64,000 nt of DNA. It comes from Paraescarpia echinospica (Eukaryota; Annelida; Polychaeta; Sabellida; Siboglinidae). The position numbers were made by a program, and so were the translations under genes. The stretch lies in assembly GCA_020002185.1 (NCBI GenBank), contig CM034533.1, positions 39,747,743 to 39,811,742 of the forward strand. The letters run 5' to 3'. The notes beneath the pieces are model-generated. The model searched no databases. It was not told where the DNA came from and worked only from the letters and a program-made list of their open reading frames with translations. Below, piece after piece: positions 50,739-63,765 of the stretch (position 1 is its first letter; every line of letters begins with the position of its first letter).

Positions 50739-52640
50739 TTTGCGATATACTTTTCTCCCTTTCCTCTGATTACGTTCTTTGGAGGAGGAAGGTGCTGAGG
50801 CCAAATAGGTCCGCCAGAGGTATCAAAGGGGAATGCAGTTGGGTGTTTTTTGGGAGCCCCAAGGGGAGTGTGCCATGGGGAAGCATTTTGAGGTTTTTGG
50901 GTGTATAAAAGAGGAGTGCATTATGATGTCTCAAATCACTCATGCACGCACGCACTCACACATATACATACGCACGCACACTACGCACGTACATGCTAGC
51001 TCGAATTCGAATACAGTTAGATGCCGAATTTAAATTCCAACTGACGCAGCCGTGTGGACTATGGGTGATACTGATTTACTTGACCTATTTTCACACTTCA
51101 GTACGCACCACAAGTCTTTGGTATCTTAAGATCACATAGGCCTACATTTAATTTTGCAACTGTTTGTCTGAATAGGAAAACAGCAATCGGGAAGCAGGAA
51201 ACGCTATCGATTGAAAATTCCCACGTGGTCATTAATTCAGGGTCGCCATCATTGTGTTATGGTCAGCCTTGATTACCCGGCTAATATTAATGTATTTATT
51301 AGTACAGGTTTATTGTAGGTTGTATGCTAATCATACCACACCATTAAACGATTATTTTTAGTTTAATATGAACTAAATGTATACCTGCCATTTTTTTCAT
51401 TCGGGGAAATCCTTCAGCGATTCAACGTTCCCGTGTCGTCCTGTCTCGTTGCTTTGTCTCGGATCTTAACATCGGAATACGGGGGGGGGGAGTGCTGTTG
51501 GAGATTTCTCGCCGGAACTTCAACGGTTTAGCACGTCTCAGCACGTCTCCGTAGTGTCGCGCTGTTTTGAATGATGACATTGGAAGTCGGGGGGGGGGTG
51601 CTGTTGGAGATTCTAAGCGAAAGTCCGGTAGATTTGCCTGTATTCCGGGAGACCGGGAGATACACCAAAAATCAAGGACACTATACTGGAAATTCAGGGA
51701 GAGTTGGCAGGTATATAAGTGGCACATTTCAACGAGTGACCAAACAACTGATTTTTTATCATACCAAATCTTAAATAGCCACGCGTTCCATACATTTCCC
51801 CAAGCGCCAATAAATTATACCAACATATTTGAAGAGATTTTCACACATTCCCGCGTTTCAAGCCGAAACAACAATGGTGGCGCCTCATGGCGGAACATGG
51901 GCGAATTGTGTGGTATTAAATCAAACGATTTGGTGTTGCGCTCTTACGAATAAAATCGTTGCCTTGACCTCCCGGGGAAATTTCTTTCCGCTTTTGGCTG
52001 GCAATTAAAAACAATCGAATAGCTAACTACATGCGGGTTGTGCGAATTTGTTTTAATCAACATTTTTTGGGAGTCCGCATCGCGTGAGTACGATTAGCCT
52101 GGATTATCTAGGCACCGCGAGATGGCGCGACAGTTTAACTCTACGCTCACCGCACCTCTTCTTGTCAAGTTCACGGAGGTGAGCGAGAGTCGGATAAGTG
52201 AGACATTGGTACGGATTGTTCTCAGGGATAGTAGAGGGTGGCCTATACCTCCAATTGTACCCCCATTGATTGCACCCTACAAAACAATTGCGTTCTATGT
52301 GTAATACATACTATCAATATTATTATTACTTTGAGGCCCACCAAAAATACCAACCTTCAGGCTATCCAAAAAACAACCTCCAAATGCACCCTTCTCGAGG
52401 CTTGCCAAAAGTCAACCATGAAGCTCTCCAACATTCCAAAGATCTAGGAAGACATGCCCCCAGGCGTTCCTGGATCCGGCTATGACTCTGTACCCGATCT
52501 CTGATTTATGATTGTGTGTGTTTCTTTTACAATTCTGCTTACCGTAGCAACTGGCAATGAATACATTTTAAATACTATTCGTGTATATACTGTCTCATTC
52601 ATTTTCCTACACATTATTATAAATACCATCAATTACGTGC
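50739..52640. other. Unassigned region upstream of the CACHD1-like gene
   Basis: No coding ORF recognised. Two similar 30-bp segments, a G run followed by GTGCTGTTGGAGATT, lie at about 51480-51505 and 51588-51612. The G runs are potential quadruplex or slippage sites. A TATAAAAG at about 50904 has no gene attached. Confidence 0.4.
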
Positions 52641-52710
<70 letters not shown>

Positions 52711-52712
52711 AT
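52641..52712. repeat. (TA)n microsatellite
   Basis: TA dinucleotide run with a few TGTA interruptions. Confidence 0.95.
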
Positions 52713-52890
52713 GAAATCTTAAATAGCGCCGGTATCCGCCGAAGAGCCGCTCATGGCGCTTGCACTGTATTTGACCATTGACGATTTTAAATGATATTAT
52801 AATTAGTATTATAATACAGTTATAAAGCACTATTCTAAGATATAATAAGAGCAACGTTCTAAAAATAGAAAAATTACTATCACATAACGT

Positions 52891-52944
52891 GCTATATATA
52901 TATATATATCACGTTATTGATGTTATATATATTATATATAATTA

Positions 52945-53031
<87 letters not shown>
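52891..53031. repeat. (TA)n microsatellite just upstream of exon 1 of the CACHD1-like gene
   Basis: Long TA run ending about 40 bp before the start codon at 53070. It may sit in the 5' UTR or promoter. Confidence 0.95.
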
Positions 53032-53032
<1 letters not shown>

Positions 53033-53069
53033 AGTTTCAGACAGATGACTTGGCGGTAAAACAGAGAAA

Positions 53070-56000
53070 ATGTCCAACCCCAGGTTTGGCCTTCTACTGT
53101 TGATATGTGCAACAACCAGTTTTCACTTCGTGGTTGTGTCTGGCAACTTGAATGGCCGGATGTTTTATGAAGCACTAGCCAACTTGAGTAACGGTGTTCT
53201 CGGAATTGACACGATGCAGGTGAGTGAACGGGGAACGGTATCAATACATACAAGAGTTAACAAAGTGACACAATTTTTAACTTTGTACTTGTCGTAATTT
53301 ACATTTATGTTTGGAGAAACCAATGGAGACGTATCGTGACCAACATTCAAGGGGCGATGATTTCATACGTTTATGTTATCGTAAGTTTCAAGTTATTGTA
53401 ATATCATCGAACTGTCTATAATGACATATCCAGGTCTAAGTATATATGTATCACGTATACTATTTGTCAACGAAAAGATTTTTTGGATATTATCAACATA
53501 TCATTGGTGATATGCCAATATATTATATTGAATAAATGTTATTCACACCATTGATCACAGCTAAATTCCACACCGCCTTATAGTTACTCAAACGTGTTCA
53601 GGAATTACATGTCTTCTTCTTCTTCTTTCAGAACATCATCGATGAACATGGCCATTACAAGGCAGAAGAAATCAACGGCACGCACTCCGTCATAACGGTG
53701 AGTTGACACAGCTATACACCACACATTCCCCATTTCTCTGGGTTGAAGAACCGATTCTTCGGCCTCTTGTAGTATTCAGTTTAAGTGTTATTGCAACACA
53801 AAAGGACTTTTCATGTTGTGTAATGATATTTTTTCAATTATTCAATGATATGCTGTAAAGGAATTGCTTAATTTCTGTTGATATTTTTGCAGGTGGCGGA
53901 AGCATTGTCAAACAAATTTAGAGCTGCGTTTGAAGCCGTGAATAAGATTACAGAAACGTTGGAGATGGATTACAGTAAGCAAGCATTCAATGCAACCGGG
54001 CTAAAGAGCTGCTGCAAAGTAAACGAGAATGGAATGGAATACAACTTCCTGTTCAAGAAGAAGGTATGTGTACATCAGAGGTGCAGTGTATGGACAGTGG
54101 GGAGCGGTGGCGTAGTGTTTGGAGCATCGGCCGATTCTGGGTTCGAATTATCTTGATGCCGTTTTGAAGCTTCGGCAATTTCGTTCACTCCTCGTTACTG
54201 CAGTTCAGTCGGCTGTACTAATGAGTATCTGGCTGTAACAGTGGAAGGTATTTTTGTGCGAATGGTCTTTGCGCAGCAATCGAAACGGGTCTTAACCGTT
54301 TCCAGGGAAGGCGAGATTGTATTCGAATGAATAGGATTGCCCTGGAGTAGAGAGTAAAGCGCTTTGAACAGTCAAAACGACTGCATACCGCACTGTTTAA
54401 TAACTTAGATATGACCTTAACATCAAGATTGATTTCTAGTGAACATTTTCATCAAATTTGAAAACTAAATAAAATCGCATTTTCCTCGGATAATAATAAT
54501 GTTTATTTCAGACAAAAGTCCATGTATGTATACGTAAAATACAAGAAAAAATAACTCAAAGACATAGCCGCATATCATGGAAAAACAACAAAATAGTTGT
54601 ATACAAATTATAAAAGTATAAACTGTGCATTCAAATGTACAATTGGGATAACACCTACAACGTTTATCCTTTCCGTAGTCTTGACCAGAAAAAATTGTGG
54701 GATTACAATTTCACCTCTGTTCGTTAGCTGGGAAGCAGACTACCACACACGTGGCTGAGTCGGTATCCCGCCTCGTCTTGGTTTGTTATTTGTGTTTTTT
54801 CCCGTATCCAAATTACCACCTTGATTCATTACACATACGCACGCACGCACGCACGCACGCACGCACACACACAATAGGGGGCACGCGATAGTGTAGTAGT
54901 TAGCACTTCCACCTGACATGCCGGCGCCCCGAGTTCAATACCCGGACCGGGCAGGTATGGTATATTTGGTGTAAAAACCTGGCTCTCAACATTGGGGACT
55001 GTGTATCCCTCGTGACTCGGAGATCACGTTAATGTCGGTCCCATCTCAATTTGGGACGCAAAAGAACCACTGAGGACGACAAGCACCCTGGCAGTGACCA
55101 CCCTCAGTGCCAGCATACAAAGGTCGGCTTGGCGATAATGTTCTGAAAAAGACTGGCTAGTTGAATGAAACCTCGTAAGATCATAACATGAAACCTGGAT
55201 GTTTGTGTAATTTCACGGTCGTTGGACTAGTAGGCGAACAGACAACTAGATGGCTGATGATCGGGAGACGGGAAGCTGACATATGCCTCTTGTAGTAATT
55301 AAACACAATGCAATTTAAAATTTGACGTTCGGCGAAACAAGACCGAATGATTAAATGTTCATGGTAAATGTGACTGTTCTTAACAGGTGAACACCAGACA
55401 ACCTTGCTATCTTCACCCTGACGAGAAACACCCGCCCAATAAGATTCCAACTTCAGCGAACTTGTTGAATATCTTCAGTAACAACTTCAGCAAGCAAAAG
55501 TACATCAAGGTTTGATGTGTTTTCTACGACTAGCATTGATGGGGGACAACTAACATGTTGGATATGTCATTAGCGAATTACGTTTGAAATAAAACCAACT
55601 AAATTCGAGTTTCTGACTGATAATTTCATCGATGGCCGCAAACACAATAAATTAAGCTAATTTAAGTATTCATGCACATTTTCACGGACGTGGGAATTTG
55701 CGATTAAACAAGTTCTCTTTACGGAGTGAGCATAATTGACGAGTGATTTGCATGTTTGTGTTTTGTGCCTGTTCACACAATGCATACCTGTGATTGCTTT
55801 ATTCTCCAGTGGCAATACTACGGCACAGATGACGGCGTGTTTGTGATGTATCCCACGCAAAATATGGGCGCATGTGGAGCGTACGACCCACGGTTCAGGT
55901 ACGTTCTGAAATTAAATATTTGCCATTTTCCTGTTTTGTCAGACTGTCGAACTTCGGGTGACTTACAGTTGCCCGGAGATTAAGGTATACACCTGAATGC

Positions 56001-56969
56001 ATAACTTAAATGTACACTTATGATAATTATCACCATCAATCAGGTAAAGCAAGTTAATTAATTTGTTTGCCTCCACGCAGTGGCGCTACCCTTACTTTAT
56101 GCATTGTGGACTGTTTTTCTTTTTTGCGACTGCTTTTCTTAGAATTTACATCCATAATGCCATAGTTATGACACAATGACCGTACCATTGCAACAGTGAT
56201 ACAGCTATTGCAATACTATCGCACCAATGCAACTGTTTCCAATATTCACATCTGTTTATTTTGATTCCTGGTTACTCGTAAGCTTTGTCTCAACACTATT
56301 TGAGGTACAGCAGGAGGCATGCAAGTTTGGGTCAGGTTGACGTCTAACTGTATTCAATGGAATATCACTTCCGAATACGTACTATTTTCAGACCATGGTA
56401 CGTAGAAACTTCTACACCGCTACCCAAGGATATGGTGGTCGTCTTCGACCGCTCAGAATCCATGAACCGACGCCGGATGCAAACAGCACGCGATGCAGCT
56501 AAGACGGCGATCGGAACCCTGAGCCCAAGCGATAGGGTAAGTAGTTGATGGCTAACCCGTTAATTCTACATGGTTTGGTTTGATTGAGAGGAAACTCCCA
56601 CACGCCGGAAAATTAACTAAGGGATGTTACCCTTTTCTGTGAGAACGATATTCGGGGTTGCGAAGTTTAGCAAAAAACCTAAGTAGGTTATGTGCGTGGG
56701 GCATATAGATCGATGTGTGATCCCATGTTATGTGAATTACTCATCAATATGGCTAAGTATGTCAGGTTTAGGAGCTGGTTGGTTGGTTGGTTGATTGGTG
56801 TGTATATCTGTGTGCGTGCGTGTGCGTGTGCGTGAGCGTTTGCGTGTACGTGTGCGTTGTGTTTGTTAGTGCCTGCGTACGCGCGCGTGTGTATGTGTGT
56901 GTGTTTGTGTGTGCGTGCGTGCGCGTGCGCGTGCGCGTGTGTTGTGTCTGTTAGAGTTTATGCCTGCGT

Positions 56970-57016
<47 letters not shown>

Positions 57017-60000
57017 TGTGTGGGTGTGTGTGTTGTGTTTGTGTGTGTGTGTTGTATGTGTGTTGTGTGTGTGTGTGTGTTTGCGTGTGTGTGTGTGTGT
57101 GTGTGAATGTGTGTGTCTGTGTGTATTTGTGTGTTGTGTATGCATGTGCGTGCGCATGCATGTGCGTGTGCGTGCGTGAGCATGTGCGTGCGTGCGCGTA
57201 TGCATACGCGCGTGCGTTTGTATGTGTATGTGTGCATACCTGCCTGCATGCATGATGTGCGCGCCCAGTGCACCAACTGTCACCGACCGTTGTCCTGATG
57301 TGTCATGTGATCACACAATGGTAACTTGCATTGGTGCACTGATTATTAAGTTCATATGGGCTAATTAATGCAATATAAATTCCATACTATAGACCACCGC
57401 CTTTATAAACAAGTTCTTTCTTTGTAATCACGTTCGTCGCATTCTATGTTCAGGTAGGCATCGTGACGTTCTCGACTGTTGCCGACACACTGCCGGGCTG
57501 CTACGCCGAGGAGCTTGCGTTTGCTACGGACGACAACAAGAAAGTCATCAACGAGTACTTGGATACCATCACGGCAGATGGCGGCACCAATTACGTCGAC
57601 GCCCTGGTAACAGCGTTCGGCCTTCTGAAGCAGAGTCCCGCAGTTCAAAGCAGCAAGAAGCGACGTGAGTTTCGAAAACCGCTGATAAACCTTAAATACT
57701 AACGATAATAATAATTATTATTATCATCATCACAATTTACATAGCGCCCAATTCCACTTAAAATACAATGTTCCAGTGCGCTTTTATCATACATAATAAA
57801 TAAGTACAACCATTAAGAATACTGTTAATAAAACAAGTGTAAAAGCACATCACAGATAAACAAATTTATATATATATATATATATAAACTTATGTTAGTC
57901 GTGAGTTTACACAGTTGTGCATTATAATTATATATATATATAATTATAATGCACAACTGTAAACTCACGACTAACATAAGTTTATATATATATATATATA
58001 TAAATTTGTATATATATATATATAATTATAATGCACAACTGTGTAAACTCACGACTAACATGAGTTTACAGACATTTATGTATACATCACAGTAATAAAA
58101 ATAGAAAGGAGTGAAATTGGTGCAGTCACATTAGTTGAATGCAAGTTTAAAAAAAAATATGTTTACATGTTTCATGCATATGTTGAGATTCTTAAAGTCT
58201 TCATCTTAGATAACTGCATTTTGTTTCACAATTTAGCAGATTTAAAGCAACAAGCCCCATATTGCCAAGTAGACAGAAAACAATTCACTCACCGAATGCA
58301 TTTTGTTTACTAAAATAGGATTTTCATGAGGACCGATCACGTGTTTTCAGTTGACAAGGAACGATTATTGAAATTAATTAAGGTGCAGGACTGGTACCAG
58401 TGACGTCATGTCAATACCATATTTCCCTCTTGCGCATACAACTTTAAGAACAAATAAAGCCGAACTCCGATGTCAAGGGCAAAAAATATTCTAAAAACTA
58501 AGGTATAGACAGTAGCGTGGTGTGCATGTGCGCGCATGCAAATAATTCCACTAGTTAATACACTTATGTTTATACTACGTATTCTAGCAATTAAAATGTT
58601 AAATTTCATATATTATTACCGCAAATCACCATAGTAGAAACGCCTACTTCTGACACGGTCCTAGTAGGCGCTTACTCGTGGCACGGGACTATTATACCGG
58701 AAATGCGTGAGCGTAAACTTAACTATAGGGAATAATATACAGATATGTTGTGGATTAGTTGTTGCGATGATTCACCATGTGATATTTACCATGCTGTTTA
58801 ATAACGAGAGTGTATATTATATCATGTTTCAAACATGACTTCTAAGCCTCAATATACATTATTGGTGTAAATAATAAGTAAGTCCAGCTGAATTGCTGAA
58901 TAAATTCATATTCTTAACTGCAGAGAAGTCCATCCTGTTTATGACGGACGGTGACGCAGACGGGAATCACGATTTCATACTGAAGAAGATCGCAGAATTA
59001 AACGCCAAGCTCCTCAATGAAGTTGTTATATTAACGTACGGAATCGGAAGTGGTAAGTGCAGTACGAAACACTTTCTTTATTGGTTATTTAAACACACAC
59101 ACCAGCTGGTCATGTTGTTCAGTATAAGTCATTTGTATGAACAACACCGGCACCTCATATTCACGGCATGTACATTCCGTGCCAATGTATATGATAATCG
59201 AAGTGTACTTGACATATGTTCTGATATCGTGCTGTAGATCTAGACGCGCGGGCGGAGGATCTCCTTGTCAAGATGGCCAACCAGACAATGTCTGATCTCA
59301 CAAACGGAAACATCACGGTTGGTTCTTACTATTATCTTTCGTCATAATAATAAATAAGCATTAATTTCATACATCAAGGTACGTGATGATTTACATTAAG
59401 ACCATAGTAAAAAATAAATAGTATACATACATACATATATACATACATGCATACATACATACGCACGCAATCACACATATGCACGCACACTCGCACATAC
59501 TCACGCACACGCGCACGCGGACACACGCGCACGCGAACACACGCGCACTCGCACACGCACACGCACGCACACAAGTCAATATGGTTTATTGGCCGACAGA
59601 GAGGAGAGTTCACACCGGTTGACAGTAAGATAGGCCTGCGTCTCCGTCTTGGTTTCTACTACCGACACTTGAGTGCCCCCGAGAAGCCGTCGGCTCCCGT
59701 CGTGTCGGCGCCCTACGTCGACTACGCTGGACTCGGTGAGCAACGGAGCTTTACAGGGAGCTAGTCAGTTACTCTATCCGTAATTGTCGGGCGTAGTAAT
59801 TTGTAACAGGAAGTCTGCTGTGTTGAACGTGGGAAAATGAGACACCGTTGAACATTGAAGGATATTGCAGTTAAAGGGGCCCTGTATAGGTTGCGCTATT
59901 CCACGGTAGAAGTATTTTGTTGGCCGACGCTTGGCGTCTGCGGCTAGAACAGTTGTAGAACAGTCTCGTGCAGGCGATATGTTTGCCGTCGTTAGTTCTC

Positions 60001-60939
60001 GGGAACACAAGACAAGCGTGCGCTGAATCTAGTGATTGTGTTGTTGATAAGGATTCATTTATGACATACTACTGTTGTAAACTAACAACACTAAATAAAT
60101 AAATCCTTATCAACAACACAATCACTAAATGCAGCGCACGCTTGTCTTGTGTTCCCGAGAACTAACGACGGCAAACATATCGCCTGCATCACTCTGTTCT
60201 ATACATAGCCGCAAACGCCATGTGTCGGGCAACAGAATACTTCTGCCGTAGAATAGCGCAATCTATACTACTGGGCCCCTTTAAATCAGTCCCACTCGGC
60301 AATATTACCAATAAAGCTTGTTATGAAACTGGATGTTTTGTTTGAACTATTTGAACATGCCACGGGGTCCAAATTGTGAATGTTTATACGGGGAAAATGG
60401 GAACGTAGATTTGGATGACAATATAAGCGCGACTGTCATATCGATAACATGTCCACTGTCTACCATAACATATTGGTTTGCCACTAGGTGTCGTCGTCTC
60501 CGTATGTAAGCCCGTCTACCATAACCAGAAGCTACAAGGTGTCGCTGCGATCGACTTACGACTGGCTGACCTACTTTCGGATGTGACGTACTACAGCAAT
60601 GGCGATTACTCCTATGCGTTTATAATCGATAGTACAGGGAGAACGTTGCATCATCCGTTACTGCCAAACCCTTCCACGTCTGAGATGGTATACCGCGCCA
60701 TTGTCAGCATTTCTTCACTAGAGCCGGCGGCAAACCAGCAGCACATAATTCATTCAATGAGAAAGTAGGTCGTCAATCATTGATGACAATATTCAATTTA
60801 CAAGTGTTAGTGATTTTGTTACCGTAACATTTATTCACACACAAATCACACACATACACACGTGCACGCACACACACACGTACGCATGCACTCACACACG
60901 AACAAACGCAAACACACACATGCACACGCACGCACAAAT

Positions 60940-61023
<84 letters not shown>

Positions 61024-63765
61024 TTTATTTGCTAGAGTCACATGTACTCATTACAGTGGTGAAGAGGGTGAAATGACGATACAAACCAAGGCAGTACTGA
61101 GTCGAGGGGATCCTCATATGGATGGAGTGACGGAAGTACACCTTAAAGCGACCTACTTTTGGAGACCGGTGAGTTGGTCTCCATTTCTTCACGAGCACAC
61201 GTTTCTGTTGTTAAACCCACAAGTAACAATCTTAAACATATTTTAAAGACTAAACGAAATGAACCCTTTTTTATTCCTAATCTGAATGAAATATAATCTA
61301 AAAATAGTGTCCTGATATTCAACTAATTTTGTAACCTCCATCCGTCACCCCGTACAAGACCCCGTTTGGTCGCGTTTTTGTGCACATTTTCTGCACAGTT
61401 TGTTGCAACACCTAGAGGTCGAGGTTACGTCATCGCAGGTAGCACCGCCAGGATTTAGCATGGCGCACATCTATGCGGGTTGTTGTTTCAGGCCGTTCCT
61501 AAAATTGCAGTCACGAAATTTAATATTATTTTATGTCAACGTAAAGATAATAATCTTACCTATAAATGCGTCGTTGGATGCATACATGAATTTTTTTACT
61601 GCCGTTTAAACATTGCGAATACTCAAACTTGCAATGGGATTTTGATAATTTTTGATATCACAGTAAATATAATAATGTATCTATAAATATGCCGCTGGAT
61701 ATACACATGATTTATTTTAAGTTTTTTTAATGCCGTTTGAACATCGCGAATGCTTAGCGGATATAATGCAAGGTCGAGGTAACACAATTCCTGTGTACAT
61801 CCAGCGGCAAACTTATATATAAGATTATTATCTTTACAGTGATATCCAAAATATTTAATTTCGCGATTGCAATTTCATGAAACAACAAGCCGCACCGCTG
61901 CTCGCCGTGCTAAAGGACAGGGCGCGCTCAGCGGCATTGCCTGTGGTGACGTCAGCAACATCTGATGTGCTTGTTGCTTTGCGACACGTAAATGAGCGGG
62001 CTTAGTGACATGAGTTCGCAATGAATAGGCTTTATATTTGGCACACTACTTGACAAGAGTATTACATTTACGTGTACGAAGTTTCATAGAAATTAACATT
62101 TTCATGTCACTTAGTCTTTAAGTTACTTTTTGTGTGATGTCCACAGATCGCGAATACGTCATTCAGCGTGTGTATCGTCGTTCCCGAGGGAAGCCGCATC
62201 ATGAAGCCTCGACGGTCTGTGAATGCCGAGACATTCGTGTACCACCGGCTCGACCTTCAGCCAAAGAAGGTGCCGCTGTGCCGGATTGGGAAGAAACTTG
62301 GCACACGGAGTGAGTGATATCGCAACATCTTGTCGATGTCGATGGCTATTTTAAATGACAGTGGTATGTGTGTGTGTGTGAGTGTGCGTGTGTGCGTGTG
62401 TATGCATGCGTGGGTGCGCGCGTACGTGTTCATGACGTGTTAAATTATCTTTGGTCTGGATATATGATTTCATGAAGAAAATAACATTTCTCTGTCTCTC
62501 GTTTGGAATATTACGGTAGCACCTAGGGGTGTTACAATACTATCGATGCATCGCGATAGTCGATGTCGCAATACACTACTATCTATAGTAAATTTTACTA
62601 TCGACAATCAAGCACATCACCAGGTTTACTTGTGTCGTTGTAATAATGATTTTCAACTTTATTTACCGAGTACATCGTCCCAACGTCAACAATTTTCGAT
62701 CAAATCAGCATCACTCATAGAATGCCATTTTGATTCAACTCTAAGCAGTGGTACCATCTGTCAATCTTGGCAGGGTCCGTGCAATAAACAGCTTAACTCG
62801 AATCAGATAAAATTGGAACCTTATCATATTTAGCTTCCATGATGCTGTCGCGACAGTATCGCGATATTCGTGAGACTATCGCGACCGTATCGCACAAATA
62901 ATTACCGCTATCGCGATACTGTCGCGATAGTTAAACTATCCTCGATAGTCACCCCTAGTAGATCCTTAAAATAAAAAAATAGTAAATAGCATTTAAAATT
63001 TGTGTTGTCGTATCTCTCTTTTGTCGTTTATTGTTTTCTAATTTTTTTGTAGAAACATCGGTCATAAAACTGTCAGGAGCTGCATTTCGTGACTCCACCC
63101 TCTACTTCAACAGGATTGAGAAACAAGAGATGGTACAAAAATATGAAACATTTTTAATGGGCGTACCCACTTCGCATCCCAACCTGAAGGTGAATATCAA
63201 CCACAACTTGGAACTTCAGAAACCAAAATGCATTTGTACAGAGGTGCTGTACCTATAGCGTTGGGTTTGGAACTGGATAATCTCACGGTCTACCGGTTTA
63301 GTGTTGTAATCTACTGTAACTTCCAGAGTTAAATTTCAAGGTTTAAAAATCAACACTCATTTTAAATCCAACTATCCTCTCTAGCCAACAAAATGCATAT
63401 ATATATTTATAATTTATATACCCTAAAATTCACAAACTTGAGGTGCGTTGCGCCAGATCCTCGTCTACCGCCGGCACATATATCGATGTTTGTGCAACGT
63501 TACTTGGCACCTCTGTCTACAGTCATAACATACTACTGTTAACTATCGTTACTGCGGTATACCTGTGTGTTTTATTATGCACCGATTCGTTGCATCGTGT
63601 GTAGGAAGCTGTTCGCGACGCGGTGGCACTAACCGGGCGTATCGATACCTTCTGGGAAAAGAACCAATACTCAAACTGGCGATTCACAGCCTATCGGGAT
63701 GGTGTCTTCAGACTGTTCCCAGGAACTGTGCTTGCTACAAACTATGATCCTACAATCCAAAGGTG
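53070..63765 (+). CDS. CACHD1: CACHD1-like VWA and Cache domain membrane-associated protein, exons 1-15 (gene runs off the window)
   Basis: Exons joined in phase with GT/AG borders: 53070-53219, 53632-53697, 53893-54063, 55387-55509, 55810-55898, 56392-56536, 57454-57664, 58924-59052, 59238-59317, 59600-59735, 60488-60764, 61057-61168, 62147-62309, 63053-63189, 63605-63765. The exon 10 acceptor is the least sure; 59576 is an in-frame alternative. Exon 1 encodes a signal peptide (LLLLICATTSFHFVVVSG). WQYYGTDDGVFVMYP precedes the VWA domain, which has a full MIDAS: DRSES, Thr in GGTNYVD, Asp in MTDGDAD. The Cache domain has APYVDYAGLG, VCKPVYH and SYAFIIDSTGRTLHHPLL. Further along are VYHRLDLQ and FRLFPGTVLATNYDP. 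Family role: extracellular, alpha2delta-like modulators of voltage-gated Ca channels. A non-CACHD1 member of the VWA-Cache family is the alternative. Confidence 0.85.
54095..54405 (+). mobile_element. tRNA-derived SINE in intron 3
   Basis: A-box-like GGTGGCGTAGTGTTTGG near 54107-54123 and B-box GGGTTCGAATTA at 54139-54150, with a body ending in an AAAGCGCTTTGA motif near 54355. Spacing fits a tRNA-type Pol III promoter. Confidence 0.55.
54830..54872. repeat. (CGCA)n microsatellite
   Basis: Run of CGCACGCA units directly before the second SINE. Confidence 0.9.
54876..55140 (+). mobile_element. tRNA-derived SINE in intron 3
   Basis: A-box ATAGTGTAGTAGTTAGCA near 54888-54905 and B-box GAGTTCAATACCC at 54931-54943, as in a tRNA head. 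The body has CTCGTGACTCGGAGATCACG. No long A tail is seen. Confidence 0.65.
56797..57250. repeat. GT-rich microsatellite in intron 6
   Basis: Imperfect (GT)n with GCGTGC variants over about 450 bp. The long Cys/Val or His/Thr frames over it are artefacts. Confidence 0.95.
57860..58075. repeat. Palindrome with a third repeat copy in intron 7
   Basis: A unit of about 48 bp (TAAACTTATGTTAGTCGTGAG...GCATTATAATTA) at 57884-57930 is followed by its inverse at 57941-57985. (TA)n and AAATTTG complete a near-perfect palindrome of about 150 bp centred at 57935. A third copy, in the orientation of the inverse, is at 58023-58069. Confidence 0.9.
59420..59576. repeat. CA/CGCA-rich microsatellite in intron 9
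   Basis: Imperfect ATAC, then CGCACACGCA units, ending close to the acceptor of exon 10. This makes that splice site hard to place. Confidence 0.9.
59875..60280. mobile_element. Complete foldback MITE with TTAA duplication, intron 10
   Basis: 406 bp with TTAA at 59871-59874 and 60281-60284. The ends are AGGGGCCC...GGGCCCCT. The arms are long and inverted (TTGCGCTATTCCACGGTAGAAG against CTTCTGCCGTAGAATAGCGCAA), and an inner palindrome (AGTGATTGTGTTGTTGATAAGGAT and its inverse) fills most of the rest. TTAA duplications are typical of piggyBac and Kolobok elements. Family relics are at 21851-22200 and 34576-37740. Confidence 0.88.
60838..61022. repeat. (CA)n microsatellite in intron 11
   Basis: CA run, perfect from about 60944 to 61022, ending about 35 bp before the acceptor of exon 12. 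Confidence 0.95.
61400..61985. mobile_element. Foldback element in intron 12
   Basis: Inverted arms: GCGGGTTGTTGTTTCA...AAAGATAATAATCTTA...TTGGATG (about 61475-61580) against CATCCAGCGGC...TAAGATTATTATCTTTA...TGAAACAACAAGCCGC (about 61797-61905). Weaker similarity extends outward through ACGTCA blocks. Exact ends and target duplication are unclear. Confidence 0.65.
62366..62432. repeat. GT-rich microsatellite in intron 13
   Basis: Imperfect GT/GCGT run. Confidence 0.9.
62524..62957. mobile_element. hAT-like MITE in intron 13
   Basis: 434 bp with ends TAGGGGTG...CACCCCTA. It is flanked by GTAGCACC (62516-62523) and GTAGATCC (62958-62965), an 8-bp duplication with two mismatches, as expected for hAT elements. 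ACTATCGA/TCGATAGT and several TATCGCGAT words are arranged as inverted subterminal repeats. Confidence 0.8.

Noticed and set aside
50895..50925. TATAAAAG as a promoter
   Set aside because: No ORF, exon or transcript evidence follows it within reach. The CACHD1-like start is over 2 kb away.
56857..57283. Cys/Val-rich and His/Thr-rich frames on both strands
   Set aside because: Artefacts of the GT/CA microsatellite in intron 6. The same applies at 31108-31463, 59374-59764 and 60773-61021.
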